Shown: one piece after another, positions 8,391 through 16,199 of the stretch
How the letters are laid out: every line of letters starts with the position of its first letter
How positions within the stretch are numbered: the stretch's first letter is position 1
NCBI GenBank assembly: GCA_903828145.1
Contig: CAIKKY010000009.1
Coordinates: 1 to 45,212, forward strand
Reading direction: 5' to 3'
From: an uncultured Hyphomicrobiales bacterium
GTDB taxonomy: Bacteria > Pseudomonadota > Alphaproteobacteria > Rhizobiales > Devosiaceae
DNA length: 45,212 bases
Program-made: the position numbers and the translations under genes
Notes under the pieces: model-generated
What the model saw: the letters and a program-made list of their open reading frames with translations, nothing else
Told to the model about the DNA's origin: nothing
Database searches by the model: none

Positions 8391-9367
8391 AGGTGGTGCT
8401 CCTGGGCTGCGGGCTGGTTGGGCGTAAGCGCGCTGAGGCGCTTGGCGCGCACACGCTCGTGGGGTGTGCTGACCCGATCCCGGAGCGCGCGGCGATGCTG
8501 GCGGCCCGGCACCCGGGATGCCGGGCCTTTTCTGATTGGCAACAGGCGCTTGCTGAAACGGAGGCTGATCTTGCCGTCGTCGCGACCCCGCATGATGCCC
8601 TGCCGCAGGTGGCGGCCGCCGCCGTTTCAGCCGGGTTGCATGTCCTCCTTGAAAAGCCCGGCGCGCGCTCCGGCGGCGAACTCGCGCCGCTTGCCGCTCT
8701 TGCCGCAGAGCACCGGGTCAGGGTTCATCTGGGCTATAATCACCGGTTCCATCCGGCCCTTCGCCAGGCCCATGCGCTTGCGATGGCGGGGCGGATCGGA
8801 GCGCTGACCCATGTGCGGGCCAGCTATGGCCACGGCGGCCGACCCGGCTATGAAACCGAGTGGCGCGGTCGGCGCGAGAGCGCCGGCGGGGGCGAGCTGA
8901 TCGACCAGGGCGCGCATCTCATCGACCTCTCTGCCTGGTTCCTTGGGCCTTTTTCAGCCGCATCGGGGGTTTTGCGGCAGAGCTTCTGGGCCAGCGAGGT
9001 TGAAGACAATGCCTTTGTGCTGCTCGAGACCGCTGGCGGGCAGGTGGCTCAGCTCCATGCCAGTTGGACCGAGTGGAAGAACAGGTTTTCCTTCGAGATT
9101 TTCGGCCGTACCGGCAAGCTTGAGGTGACCGGCCTCGGGGGCAGCTATGACCCTGAGCGGCTCACGCTTTATACCATGCGGCCCGAGTTGGGGCCGCCAG
9201 ACACCGAGCATTGGACTTTCGAGGGCGCGGACCAGTCGTGGCACGACGAATTTTCATCGTTCACCGCAGCGATTGCCGAAGGCCGCCCGCCGGCGGTGGG
9301 TCTTGCGGATGGTCAAGCGGTTCTGGATGTGATCGACCGCATCTATGCCGCGCAGGTGCGGCCATGA
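8387..9367 (+). CDS. Gfo/Idh/MocA-family oxidoreductase
   Basis: 326 aa. The N-terminal Rossmann domain has GCGLVGRKRAEAL (7-19) and the EKPG signature (Glu89-Lys90-Pro91), where the Lys is the usual catalytic residue. The C-terminal alpha/beta domain includes GYNHRFHPAL and GGGELIDQGAHLIDL, the latter holding the conserved His of the family. Members oxidise or reduce sugar hydroxyl/keto groups with NAD(P). The start is GTG at 8387, overlapping the previous stop, with AAGGAGA upstream at 8374-8380. Its place directly before the heptose kinase points to action on a sugar phosphate or nucleotide sugar. The exact reaction is not deducible. Confidence 0.85.
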   Translation: MKVVLLGCGLVGRKRAEALGAHTLVGCADPIPERAAMLAARHPGCRAFSDWQQALAETEADLAVVATPHDALPQVAAAAVSAGLHVLLEKPGARSGGELAPLAALAAEHRVRVHLGYNHRFHPALRQAHALAMAGRIGALTHVRASYGHGGRPGYETEWRGRRESAGGGELIDQGAHLIDLSAWFLGPFSAASGVLRQSFWASEVEDNAFVLLETAGGQVAQLHASWTEWKNRFSFEIFGRTGKLEVTGLGGSYDPERLTLYTMRPELGPPDTEHWTFEGADQSWHDEFSSFTAAIAEGRPPAVGLADGQAVLDVIDRIYAAQVRP

Positions 9368-10323
9368 TCCTTGCGCGGAGCCCGCTTCGCCTGAGCCTTG
9401 GCGGCGGCGGCACCGATCTGCCGTCCTATTATCGCCGTCGGGGCGGCTTTCTCATTGCCGGTGCGCTCGATCAGTTCGTAACGGTCAGTGTCTCCCTCGG
9501 CCCGCAGGGGGCGCCGCCAGCGGGGAGCGAGATCATCCGCGCTGCGCATCCCCTGCTTGACGAGACGCTGCGCCACTTCGGGATTGACCGCGATGCCGTA
9601 ACGGTCGCCAGCCGAGGCGACCAACCCCCGGGCAGCGGGCTTGGATCATCGGGCAGTTTCACCACCGCAGCGATTGCCGCGCTTGCGGCCCATAGCGGCC
9701 GCGTCATGACGCCGGATGAGATCGCGCAGCTTGCCTGCGCAATCGAGATCGACAGCCTCGGGCGCGGCGTGGGCAAGCAGGATCAATACGCGGCCGCCCA
9801 TGGCGGGCTCAGGTGCTACACGTTTCACCCGGACGATACGGTGGAGGTGGTCCCGCTCCGGATGTCGGCCGACGTTCAGCACCGCTTTTCCGAGAGCCTG
9901 ATGCTGTATTTTACCGGTGTAACCCGCAGTGCGGCGACCCTGCTCGACGATCAGGATGCACGCACCCGGGCCGATGACCGCACGATGCTCGACAATCTCG
10001 ACGCGGTGAAGGCGATTGGTCTCGACTCCCGCAGACTGCTGGAGGCGGGTGCCCTGTCGGATTATGGGGCTCTCATGCACCATCACTGGGACCTCAAGAA
10101 GCGCCGGTCTGACCGGGCGAGCCTGCCGCACGTCGATGCGGCTTATGATCTCGCGCGCCAGAATGGTGCGCTGGGAGGCAAGATCGTGGGGGCGGGTGGC
10201 GGCGGCTTTCTGCTGCTGTTGGCCGAGCGGCCCGATCAAGTTCGGGCGGCGCTACAGACAACGGGGCTCAGGGAAGTGCGCTTCGGGTTTCATGCGCACG
10301 GCACCGAAGTGATGGCGCCATGA
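9364..10323 (+). CDS. hddA: D-glycero-D-manno-heptose 7-phosphate kinase-like GHMP kinase (HddA)
   Basis: 319-aa GHMP-superfamily kinase. N-terminal ARSPLRLSLGGGGTDLPSYY is typical of HddA and related sugar kinases. The ATP loop is PGSGLGSSGSF (89-99), a GVGKQDQYAAAHGG segment follows, and KIVGAGGGGF lies near the C-terminus. HddA phosphorylates heptose 7-phosphate at C1 on the route to GDP-D-glycero-alpha-D-manno-heptose. The ATG at 9364 overlaps the Gfo/Idh stop (ATGA); a longer upstream frame reads through the previous gene out of frame and is rejected. HddC follows with another ATGA overlap. The isomerase GmhA is encoded 19 kb away, and no GmhB phosphatase was found in the window. Fucokinase-like activity is the alternative. 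Confidence 0.85.
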   Translation: MILARSPLRLSLGGGGTDLPSYYRRRGGFLIAGALDQFVTVSVSLGPQGAPPAGSEIIRAAHPLLDETLRHFGIDRDAVTVASRGDQPPGSGLGSSGSFTTAAIAALAAHSGRVMTPDEIAQLACAIEIDSLGRGVGKQDQYAAAHGGLRCYTFHPDDTVEVVPLRMSADVQHRFSESLMLYFTGVTRSAATLLDDQDARTRADDRTMLDNLDAVKAIGLDSRRLLEAGALSDYGALMHHHWDLKKRRSDRASLPHVDAAYDLARQNGALGGKIVGAGGGGFLLLLAERPDQVRAALQTTGLREVRFGFHAHGTEVMAP

Positions 10324-11039
10324 CGCATCACCTGAACCTGCCTGTCGCCATTCTGGCGGGCGGTTTCGCGACCCGGTTGATGCCGCTCACGCGCGATCTG
10401 CCCAAGTCGCTGGTGGCTGTCGGGGGAGAGCCCTTCATCGTCCATCAATTGCGACTTCTGGCCCGGCAGGGGGTCCGGCGGGTGGTGCTGCTGCTTGGCC
10501 ATCGCGGCGAGGATGTGGCCGCCGTTGTGGGCGACGGCAGTCGCTTCGGACTGACCATTGCAGCGGTGCATGATGGGCCGCGACCGCTGGGGACCGGGGG
10601 CGCAATCGTGCAGGCGCTCGACCAGCTCGGCCCTGAATTTGGGGTTATCTACGGGGATTCTTACCTGCGCTTTGACATGGGGGCGACCGTTGAGCGGTTC
10701 TTTGCCCAAAGCCGTCCGGCGCTGATGACGGTCTTCGGCAATGCCGGGCGCTGGGGGACGAGCAATGTGCTGTTCGAGGACGATCGGGTCAGTCTGTACG
10801 ATAAAGCGGCACCCGTGCCCGTCATGCAGCACATAGACTATGGTTTTGGGCTGTTCCGCCGCTCGGTATTTGCGGGGCTGAGCTCTGGTGTGCCCCTTGA
10901 TCTTGCCGATGTGTATCATCGGCTCAGCCTTGAGGATCGGCTCGCCGGCCTGGAAATCGGCACGCGGTTTCATGAAATTGGCAGTTTCTCGGGCCTGTCC
11001 GCGCTGGAGCAGGCGCTGTCAGGTCCTGATGAGGCGTGA
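10320..11039 (+). CDS. hddC: Heptose-1-phosphate guanylyltransferase-like nucleotidyltransferase (HddC)
   Basis: 239-aa sugar-phosphate nucleotidyltransferase. The signature LAGGFATRLMPLTRDLPKSL (12-31) gives the G-G-x-x-x-R nucleotide loop and Lys29; YGDSYLRFD carries the metal-binding Asp; HDGPRPLGTGGA is also conserved. HddC transfers GMP to heptose 1-phosphate. It is coupled to hddA by a 4-nt overlap and is the last gene of the operon. Its 3' end overlaps the end of the convergent GT4 gene by 21 bp. Mannose- or glucose-1-phosphate specificity cannot be excluded from sequence, but pairing with HddA favours heptose. Confidence 0.83.
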   Translation: MTHHLNLPVAILAGGFATRLMPLTRDLPKSLVAVGGEPFIVHQLRLLARQGVRRVVLLLGHRGEDVAAVVGDGSRFGLTIAAVHDGPRPLGTGGAIVQALDQLGPEFGVIYGDSYLRFDMGATVERFFAQSRPALMTVFGNAGRWGTSNVLFEDDRVSLYDKAAPVPVMQHIDYGFGLFRRSVFAGLSSGVPLDLADVYHRLSLEDRLAGLEIGTRFHEIGSFSGLSALEQALSGPDEA

Positions 11040-12128
11040 ATAGGCGCTGCGCGTCCTGTCGGCACAGTCGGCCCAGGTGCGGGCGGAGGCTCGTGCCGGG
11101 GAGACGGCGCTTTCCTGCAAAGACGGTGCACCTGAAACAAGCGCCTCTTCGATGCGCCTCCCCATGCCGATCGGGTCGAGCGCGGGCAGGGACGCGGCCG
11201 GTCCAGCCAGCTCGATCAGCGCCGGATCGGTTGACGCGAGCGCCGGGGTGCCGCTCGCCATGGCCTCAAGCAGGGGCAGGCAATAGCCTTCGTAGAGTGA
11301 CGCCTGCACGGCAAGGGCGGCGGCAGCGGTAAGGTGGTGCAGGTCCGACGCCGAGGCGTAGCCCCAATAGTGCAGCCAGCCTTCGGCGCGTGCGGCGCTG
11401 ATGGCGGCGAGGCTCGCCTCGGCCTGCCAGCCGGGTTTGCCGCACAAAACGAGCGGGTATTGCCGACGCAGGTGCGGAGAAAGCCCTCGATAGGCGGCGA
11501 TGAGCCGGACCAGATTTTTGCGTGGTTCGATGGTCCCCACGACTAATGTGAAGCCCCGGTACGTCAGGCCATGGGCCGCCAGAGTCTCTGCCACCTCAAC
11601 CGCGCTACGGGGGCGAAAGCCCGGATTGAGCCCCAGCGGCGTGCTCAGCACATCTGTGGCGCTGCGGTAGCCCTTTGCTATGAGTTCGGTCCTGATGGCT
11701 TCGGATGGGGTCAAAATCAGGTCGGCGGCACCGAGTGCCGTTTCCATCTCGTGCGCCATAGCCCGTCGCCGGTGGGGCGGGAGGAATTCAGCAAAGCGCA
11801 GGCGCACAAGGTCGTGGACCGTCACCACGCAGTAACGCCCGCCGCGCGGCAGCCGATAATTGGTGCCGTGCACGATATCGGCACCTGAACGGCAGGTCAG
11901 CAGATCATCGGCTGCCTGTCGGGCACGGCGGGGCCAAAAGCGACTTGCAGCGCTGCGCTGACCGGTCGGCTCGGCCAGATCTGCCGTCGCCGGTTTGAGG
12001 CGTAAATCATGGACGTAGCGCACCCGATCTGTGCCGGGAGCGGCAAGCGCCCGCAGCAGGTTCAGGGTGTACTGACCAATTCCGGTCAGCGGTGGCTCAA
12101 GGGACTCGGCGCCGAGCACGATGTTCAT
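11019..12128 (-). CDS. Glycosyltransferase family 4 (GT-B)
   Basis: 369-aa cytoplasmic GT-B enzyme. The N-terminal acceptor domain has PPLTGIGQYTLNLLRAL and a DIVHGTNYRLP stretch. The C-terminal donor domain has VVGTIEPRKNLVRLI and the EGYCLPLLEAMASGTP segment, which carries the E-x7-E motif of retaining GT4 enzymes (Glu at EGY and at LLEAM). Such enzymes use NDP-sugars, often GDP-mannose or UDP-glucose. It is the last gene of the PKS operon, with ATGA coupling to the Stealth gene. It converges on hddC with a 21-bp overlap, so transcription from the two sides must meet here. Confidence 0.88.
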   Translation of the reverse strand: MNIVLGAESLEPPLTGIGQYTLNLLRALAAPGTDRVRYVHDLRLKPATADLAEPTGQRSAASRFWPRRARQAADDLLTCRSGADIVHGTNYRLPRGGRYCVVTVHDLVRLRFAEFLPPHRRRAMAHEMETALGAADLILTPSEAIRTELIAKGYRSATDVLSTPLGLNPGFRPRSAVEVAETLAAHGLTYRGFTLVVGTIEPRKNLVRLIAAYRGLSPHLRRQYPLVLCGKPGWQAEASLAAISAARAEGWLHYWGYASASDLHHLTAAAALAVQASLYEGYCLPLLEAMASGTPALASTDPALIELAGPAASLPALDPIGMGRRIEEALVSGAPSLQESAVSPARASARTWADCADRTRSAYSRLIRT

Positions 12129-13108
12129 GACGAACGCTCACCGAGGCCTCGGGCCGCCATGGCGCGCTCAAACTGCGTTCGGTCCGATAGCGGAATGTTG
12201 TTGATGCACAAAAAGCTGGCCCGGCTCTCGGCCACCGCCTGCCACAGGCGCTCACGCGCTTTCGGGGTGCGGGCATCGGCGACATCAAAGAACCGGCTGG
12301 TCCGGCGCCGGGCAGCGCTGGGGCGCACCGTGCCGTGTCGCACCAACTCGAGTGACGCCATCAGTGTACCGAACGAGACCTGCGAGAAATTGCGGAAATG
12401 TCGTGCTCGGACCCCCTCGAGCGCGTCGCCGAGGTGCTCGTCAATAAAATAGCCGGTGCTGCGCCGGTAGACCTGGGTGAAATGCCGCGGCGTGCGTACC
12501 GCGCTTGCCCTGAAGTCCATCTGGCGCTGCAACAGCTCCAGCGCGTTGGCGATGCCATAGGTATAGGGGTTGCGATAGCCGCCCGGTGCGAGCCCGAATT
12601 TGAGGGCGCGCCGCAAAACCTGTCGAAAAAGTGCGGGATAGCACCGCTCAACGAGCTGGCCCGACGCGGACACGAAATCCGCCACCGCGAGCGGCTCGCC
12701 AATCAGGAAATCATCGTTGTTGTAGAGCCAGATATCCGACAGGCCCGCGATACGATGCAGAAAGGATTCAATGATGGCGCCGCTGAAAACGGGCCGATAG
12801 CGCGGCGGAATGAACTCATGATGCTGCACGATCCGCACCCGGCCGCTGGCCATTAACGCGGCATCGATGGGGGGCGTCTGGTCATCGGTTACCACAATGA
12901 CGTGGCGGACCCAGGGCATGTAGTGAAGGACACTGCGGACCCCGAAGGTCAGCTCGCCGACCTGCTCGAATTGTCCGGCGGCATTCACAAGGCCGGTCTG
13001 ACCTGCGGCGGTTGCCGCGTCCCAGGCGATCTGTCTGCGGGCGCGGTGGGCGGGATCAGCCCCATCGACGAAGCAGCAAACGAGGTCGATGGCTGGGGGC
13101 GCGCTCAT
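12125..13108 (-). CDS. Stealth-family capsular polysaccharide phosphotransferase
   Basis: 327 aa, no signal peptide. It has the conserved regions of Stealth proteins: CR1 near the N-terminus (IDLVCCFVDGADP, residues 7-19); CR2 with VRSVLHYMPWVRHVIVVTDD, followed by an HHEFIPPRYRPVFSGAIIE segment and LYNNDDFLIG; and a C-terminal FLCINNIPLSDR corresponding to CR4. Family members transfer hexose-1-phosphate from nucleotide sugars, making phosphodiester-linked capsule repeats (e.g. Neisseria SacB/CpsA). The inferred role is insertion of a sugar-phosphate bond in the glycan made here. It sits between the ABC flippase and the GT4 gene, coupled at both ends by 4-nt overlaps. Confidence 0.85.
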   Translation of the reverse strand: MSAPPAIDLVCCFVDGADPAHRARRQIAWDAATAAGQTGLVNAAGQFEQVGELTFGVRSVLHYMPWVRHVIVVTDDQTPPIDAALMASGRVRIVQHHEFIPPRYRPVFSGAIIESFLHRIAGLSDIWLYNNDDFLIGEPLAVADFVSASGQLVERCYPALFRQVLRRALKFGLAPGGYRNPYTYGIANALELLQRQMDFRASAVRTPRHFTQVYRRSTGYFIDEHLGDALEGVRARHFRNFSQVSFGTLMASLELVRHGTVRPSAARRRTSRFFDVADARTPKARERLWQAVAESRASFLCINNIPLSDRTQFERAMAARGLGERSS

Positions 13109-14841
13109 GCCGTTGCGGGCTCGACCTGGGAGCCGAGGTCGATCACGCGATCGGCGATGCTGCGCCAGCCATCCTGGTGGGTTACCGCGATGATGGTGAA
13201 AGGCCGCTCGCGATGCAGCGCGAGGATATTGGCAATGATCTGCTGTTCAGTCGCCGGATCGAGCGCCGTGGTTGCTTCATCGAGAATGAGCAGGTCTGGT
13301 CTGCGGATCAGCGCGCGGGCAATGGCTATGCGTTGCCTTTGCCCTCCCGACAGAAACTGCCCGCGTTCGCCCACACCCTGATCGAGGCCATCGGGCAGTG
13401 CCGACACAAAATCCCAGGCGTGGGCCGCAACCAGCGCCTGGTGCGCATCCATGCGGGACAGGCCGACTTCACCGAAGGTCAGGTTTTCCAGAACCGAGGC
13501 GTTATGCAACACCTGTTCCTGCGGCACAAAGCCGATGGTCCGCCGCCACTGGCTGACATCAATCTCGTGAAACAGCGATGCTCCGCCGATGCGGATATCA
13601 CCGCCTGTGGGCAGGCGCAGCGCCAGCAGCAGGTCGAGCAGCGTCGACTTGCCGACGCCGGATGGGCCGCTGATGGCGATGATCGAGCCAAAGGGGATGT
13701 CGAGCGAGAAGTCGTCGAATACTGGAGTGCCATCATACGTGAAGCTCAGCCGCTCAATCGCGATGGGGCTGGGGCCCGTCACGGGCCGGGTGCCGGGCCG
13801 GGCTTCAACCTCGGCCGTGGCGGTTGCAACAAGATCGAGAATGTCGCGCAACTGCGCGCGACCATCGTTGATGCGGAACAGCGCCCGATAAAAGGTGAGG
13901 TAGAGATAGATCACCCGGATCAGCAGGATGCCGACAACAAGCACATTGGCGAGAACGAACCCAAACCAGAACAGCGCCGCATAGAACCACCCGATGACCA
14001 TGAGCCCCACCAGCGGCTCCAGGATTTCGACGGATAGCTCGCTGCTGATGACGCGCTGGCTGAAGCGGTCTGATGTGGTTCTCGAGGCGGCATTGATGGT
14101 GCGCAGAACACTGGAGACGCGCCCCATGCCCCGGAAGACCTTGAGACTTGAAACGATGTCGGAAAACTGCGCGGCCAGATGGTTTGTGGCCTCGAGCTGC
14201 AACTGCGCCAGATGCTGCCGGTAGCGAATGATGGCGTTGAAAAACAGGATCACCACCACGAGAATGAGCAGGGCAAGCATTGCGATCTGCCAGGAGAGCG
14301 TGATGGCAAGGGCCAGGTAGATGGTGATCTGAAGCGCCATGGCGGCCAGGGAGGCGAAATCGCTGAACGCCTGCCCCACGGCATTGATTTCGTGGCTGAC
14401 CATGGCCGACAGGGCGCCCGTGCGTTGCCGCGACAGAAAACGCCACTCTGAGACCAGGACCGATGCGGCCAGCCTCGTTCGCAGCACCTGCATGACCTCA
14501 GCGCTGGTTGCCGCGGTATAATGCGTCAGGCCCACCGATGCTGCCGATTTGAGGACCAGCAGCACCGCGAAAAACATGAAGAATACCGCAGGGCTGGGTG
14601 GCAGACCCAGGGCGGCGAGTGCCTGGCCGATGGACGATAGCAGGGGCACATCACCCGTAGGATCGGTGCCCGGCCGTGCGATGATGAGGATAAAGGGCAG
14701 CACCATGCCGATGCCGACCAGATCGGCAAAGCCGATGAACAGCATGGCCGCAATGATGGCGAGCCGCCGCCCCACGGAGACAAGGCCGAGAGCCCGGCGC
14801 ATGTCAGCCAACAGGCTTGCAGGCTGTACCAGGCCCGTCAT
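13105..14841 (-). CDS. ABC exporter/lipid-oligosaccharide flippase, PglK-like
   Basis: 578-aa half-transporter with a membrane domain (about 25-330, roughly six hydrophobic segments) fused to an ATPase domain. Walker A is SGPSGVGKST (391-400), the signature is LSGGQRQR (497-504), Walker B is LLILDEA (517-523) and the H-loop is His555. The first segment (FADLVGIGMVLPFI) resembles the PglK/WlaB group of lipid-linked oligosaccharide flippases rather than the two-component KpsMT capsule exporters. Lying directly after the oxoamine synthase and before the Stealth gene, it is likely to flip the lipid or lipid-linked glycan made by this operon across the inner membrane. Overlaps of 4 nt on both sides indicate coupled synthesis. 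Confidence 0.88.
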   Translation of the reverse strand: MTGLVQPASLLADMRRALGLVSVGRRLAIIAAMLFIGFADLVGIGMVLPFILIIARPGTDPTGDVPLLSSIGQALAALGLPPSPAVFFMFFAVLLVLKSAASVGLTHYTAATSAEVMQVLRTRLAASVLVSEWRFLSRQRTGALSAMVSHEINAVGQAFSDFASLAAMALQITIYLALAITLSWQIAMLALLILVVVILFFNAIIRYRQHLAQLQLEATNHLAAQFSDIVSSLKVFRGMGRVSSVLRTINAASRTTSDRFSQRVISSELSVEILEPLVGLMVIGWFYAALFWFGFVLANVLVVGILLIRVIYLYLTFYRALFRINDGRAQLRDILDLVATATAEVEARPGTRPVTGPSPIAIERLSFTYDGTPVFDDFSLDIPFGSIIAISGPSGVGKSTLLDLLLALRLPTGGDIRIGGASLFHEIDVSQWRRTIGFVPQEQVLHNASVLENLTFGEVGLSRMDAHQALVAAHAWDFVSALPDGLDQGVGERGQFLSGGQRQRIAIARALIRRPDLLILDEATTALDPATEQQIIANILALHRERPFTIIAVTHQDGWRSIADRVIDLGSQVEPATA

Positions 14842-16199
14842 GGCTTAGCCTGCATGAGGCCCGAAACGACGGCAGCAAGCGTGGTGCTTTCGCCGGGCAG
14901 CGCATTCAGTTCCTCGGCCGTCGCGGCGATGGCCTGATCAATGTCGGTTTCGGTATGAAGATGCGAGATGAAGAACCGCAGGCGGGCCGTGTTGTCGGGC
15001 ACCCCGGGCGGAATGATCGGCACGGCGAGGATGCCGCGTTTCGCCAACCGGTCGCCCAGCACCAGCGCTGTCAGACTATCGCCGACGATGACCGGCTGCA
15101 CTGCGGCATTGCTGGCGGTGCCGAGATCGAGACCAGCGGCCCGGGCCGCGCTGGCGAAGTGGTGTGACAGGGCCGCGAGGCGGGCAACGCGCTGGGGTTG
15201 GCGCAGCATGATGTGTAGAGCGCTGCGCGCTGCGGCGGCCAGCACAGGGGACAGTCCCACCGAATACACCATGCCGGGGGCCCGGTATCGCAGCAGGTCG
15301 ATGAGGGCCGCACTGCCCACGACATAGCCCCCGCAGGCGCATAGGGTTTTCGACAGTGTGCCCATGATGATGTCGATGCCGTCCGTGGCGACGCCCTGCG
15401 CTTCGGCGAGGCCCCGCCCGGTCGCCCCCAGAACGCCTAGCGCATGGGCTTCATCAAGCATCAGCCAGGCGCCATATCGCTGCTTGATCTCGATCAGTCG
15501 ACGCAGATCGGGACTGTCACCATCCATGGAAAACAGGCCCTCGGTAACGATCAGGGTCCGGCGCTGGGTCGGGCGCAATTGCGCGAGAAGGCGCTCCAGC
15601 GCATCGAGGTCATTATGGGGATAGGCCCTACGGGTTGCGCCGCCCGCCGTGGCGCCAACGATGATGGAATTGTGCGCAGCAGCATCATGCAGCACCAGAT
15701 CGCCCGGGCCGGTCAGCGCAGCAATGACCGAGATATTGGTGCCGTGGCCGCTGACAAACGCGAGGGCTGCCTCGTGCCCGTAGAGCGCCGCAAGGTCGGC
15801 TTCCAGAGCGCGGTGCGGCGGCCTTTCGCCAGCGGTAAGGCGGCTCGCCCCGGCGCTGATGCCCCAGGTTTCGGCGGCCTCGGCAGCGGCGGCCAGAACC
15901 TCGGGGTGGCTGTTGAGCCCGAGATAATCATAACAGGCAAAATTGATGAGCCGCGATGCACCCCGTTGCGCATGGCGGCCGACGCCGGTCGTGTGCTCCT
16001 GATAGTAGGGATTGTCGATCCCGAGCGTCTCGGCAAAGTCCCGCTGGGTCCGGATCAGGCGATAGTCGTCAAGCTCCTCGAAGGCGGGTGCCCGAAACAG
16101 CGGACCGGCCTCGGCCGCTTGCGGGGAGGGTGAGCCCGACCCGAAGCTGTCGAGCAGCGAGCGGCGCGCGTCCGGGTGCATCGTGGGGCGGCGGGTCAT
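14838..16199 (-). CDS. Alpha-oxoamine synthase (RkpG/serine palmitoyltransferase-like)
   Basis: 453-aa PLP enzyme of fold type I. Hallmarks are the YDYLGLNSHP segment (90-99), GASRLTAGERPPHRALE (117-133), His176 in HDAAAHNS stacking on PLP, Asp249 and His252 in LDEAHALG, and the Schiff-base Lys284 in GTLSKTL. The family condenses an acyl thioester with an amino acid (Gly, Ala or Ser) with loss of CO2. The first 60 residues are an extra N-terminal region without a recognised domain. It is coupled to the PKS upstream by ATGA, so the acyl donor is probably the PKS-bound chain, as proposed for rhizobial RkpA/RkpG. The product would be an amino-ketone lipid. The amino acid cannot be predicted here. 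Confidence 0.85.
   Translation of the reverse strand: MTRRPTMHPDARRSLLDSFGSGSPSPQAAEAGPLFRAPAFEELDDYRLIRTQRDFAETLGIDNPYYQEHTTGVGRHAQRGASRLINFACYDYLGLNSHPEVLAAAAEAAETWGISAGASRLTAGERPPHRALEADLAALYGHEAALAFVSGHGTNISVIAALTGPGDLVLHDAAAHNSIIVGATAGGATRRAYPHNDLDALERLLAQLRPTQRRTLIVTEGLFSMDGDSPDLRRLIEIKQRYGAWLMLDEAHALGVLGATGRGLAEAQGVATDGIDIIMGTLSKTLCACGGYVVGSAALIDLLRYRAPGMVYSVGLSPVLAAAARSALHIMLRQPQRVARLAALSHHFASAARAAGLDLGTASNAAVQPVIVGDSLTALVLGDRLAKRGILAVPIIPPGVPDNTARLRFFISHLHTETDIDQAIAATAEELNALPGESTTLAAVVSGLMQAKP

Noticed and set aside
13012-14037. A 341-codon plus-strand frame
   Set aside because: It is antisense to the ABC transporter's ATPase domain, whose Walker and signature motifs are intact, and it has no motif of its own.
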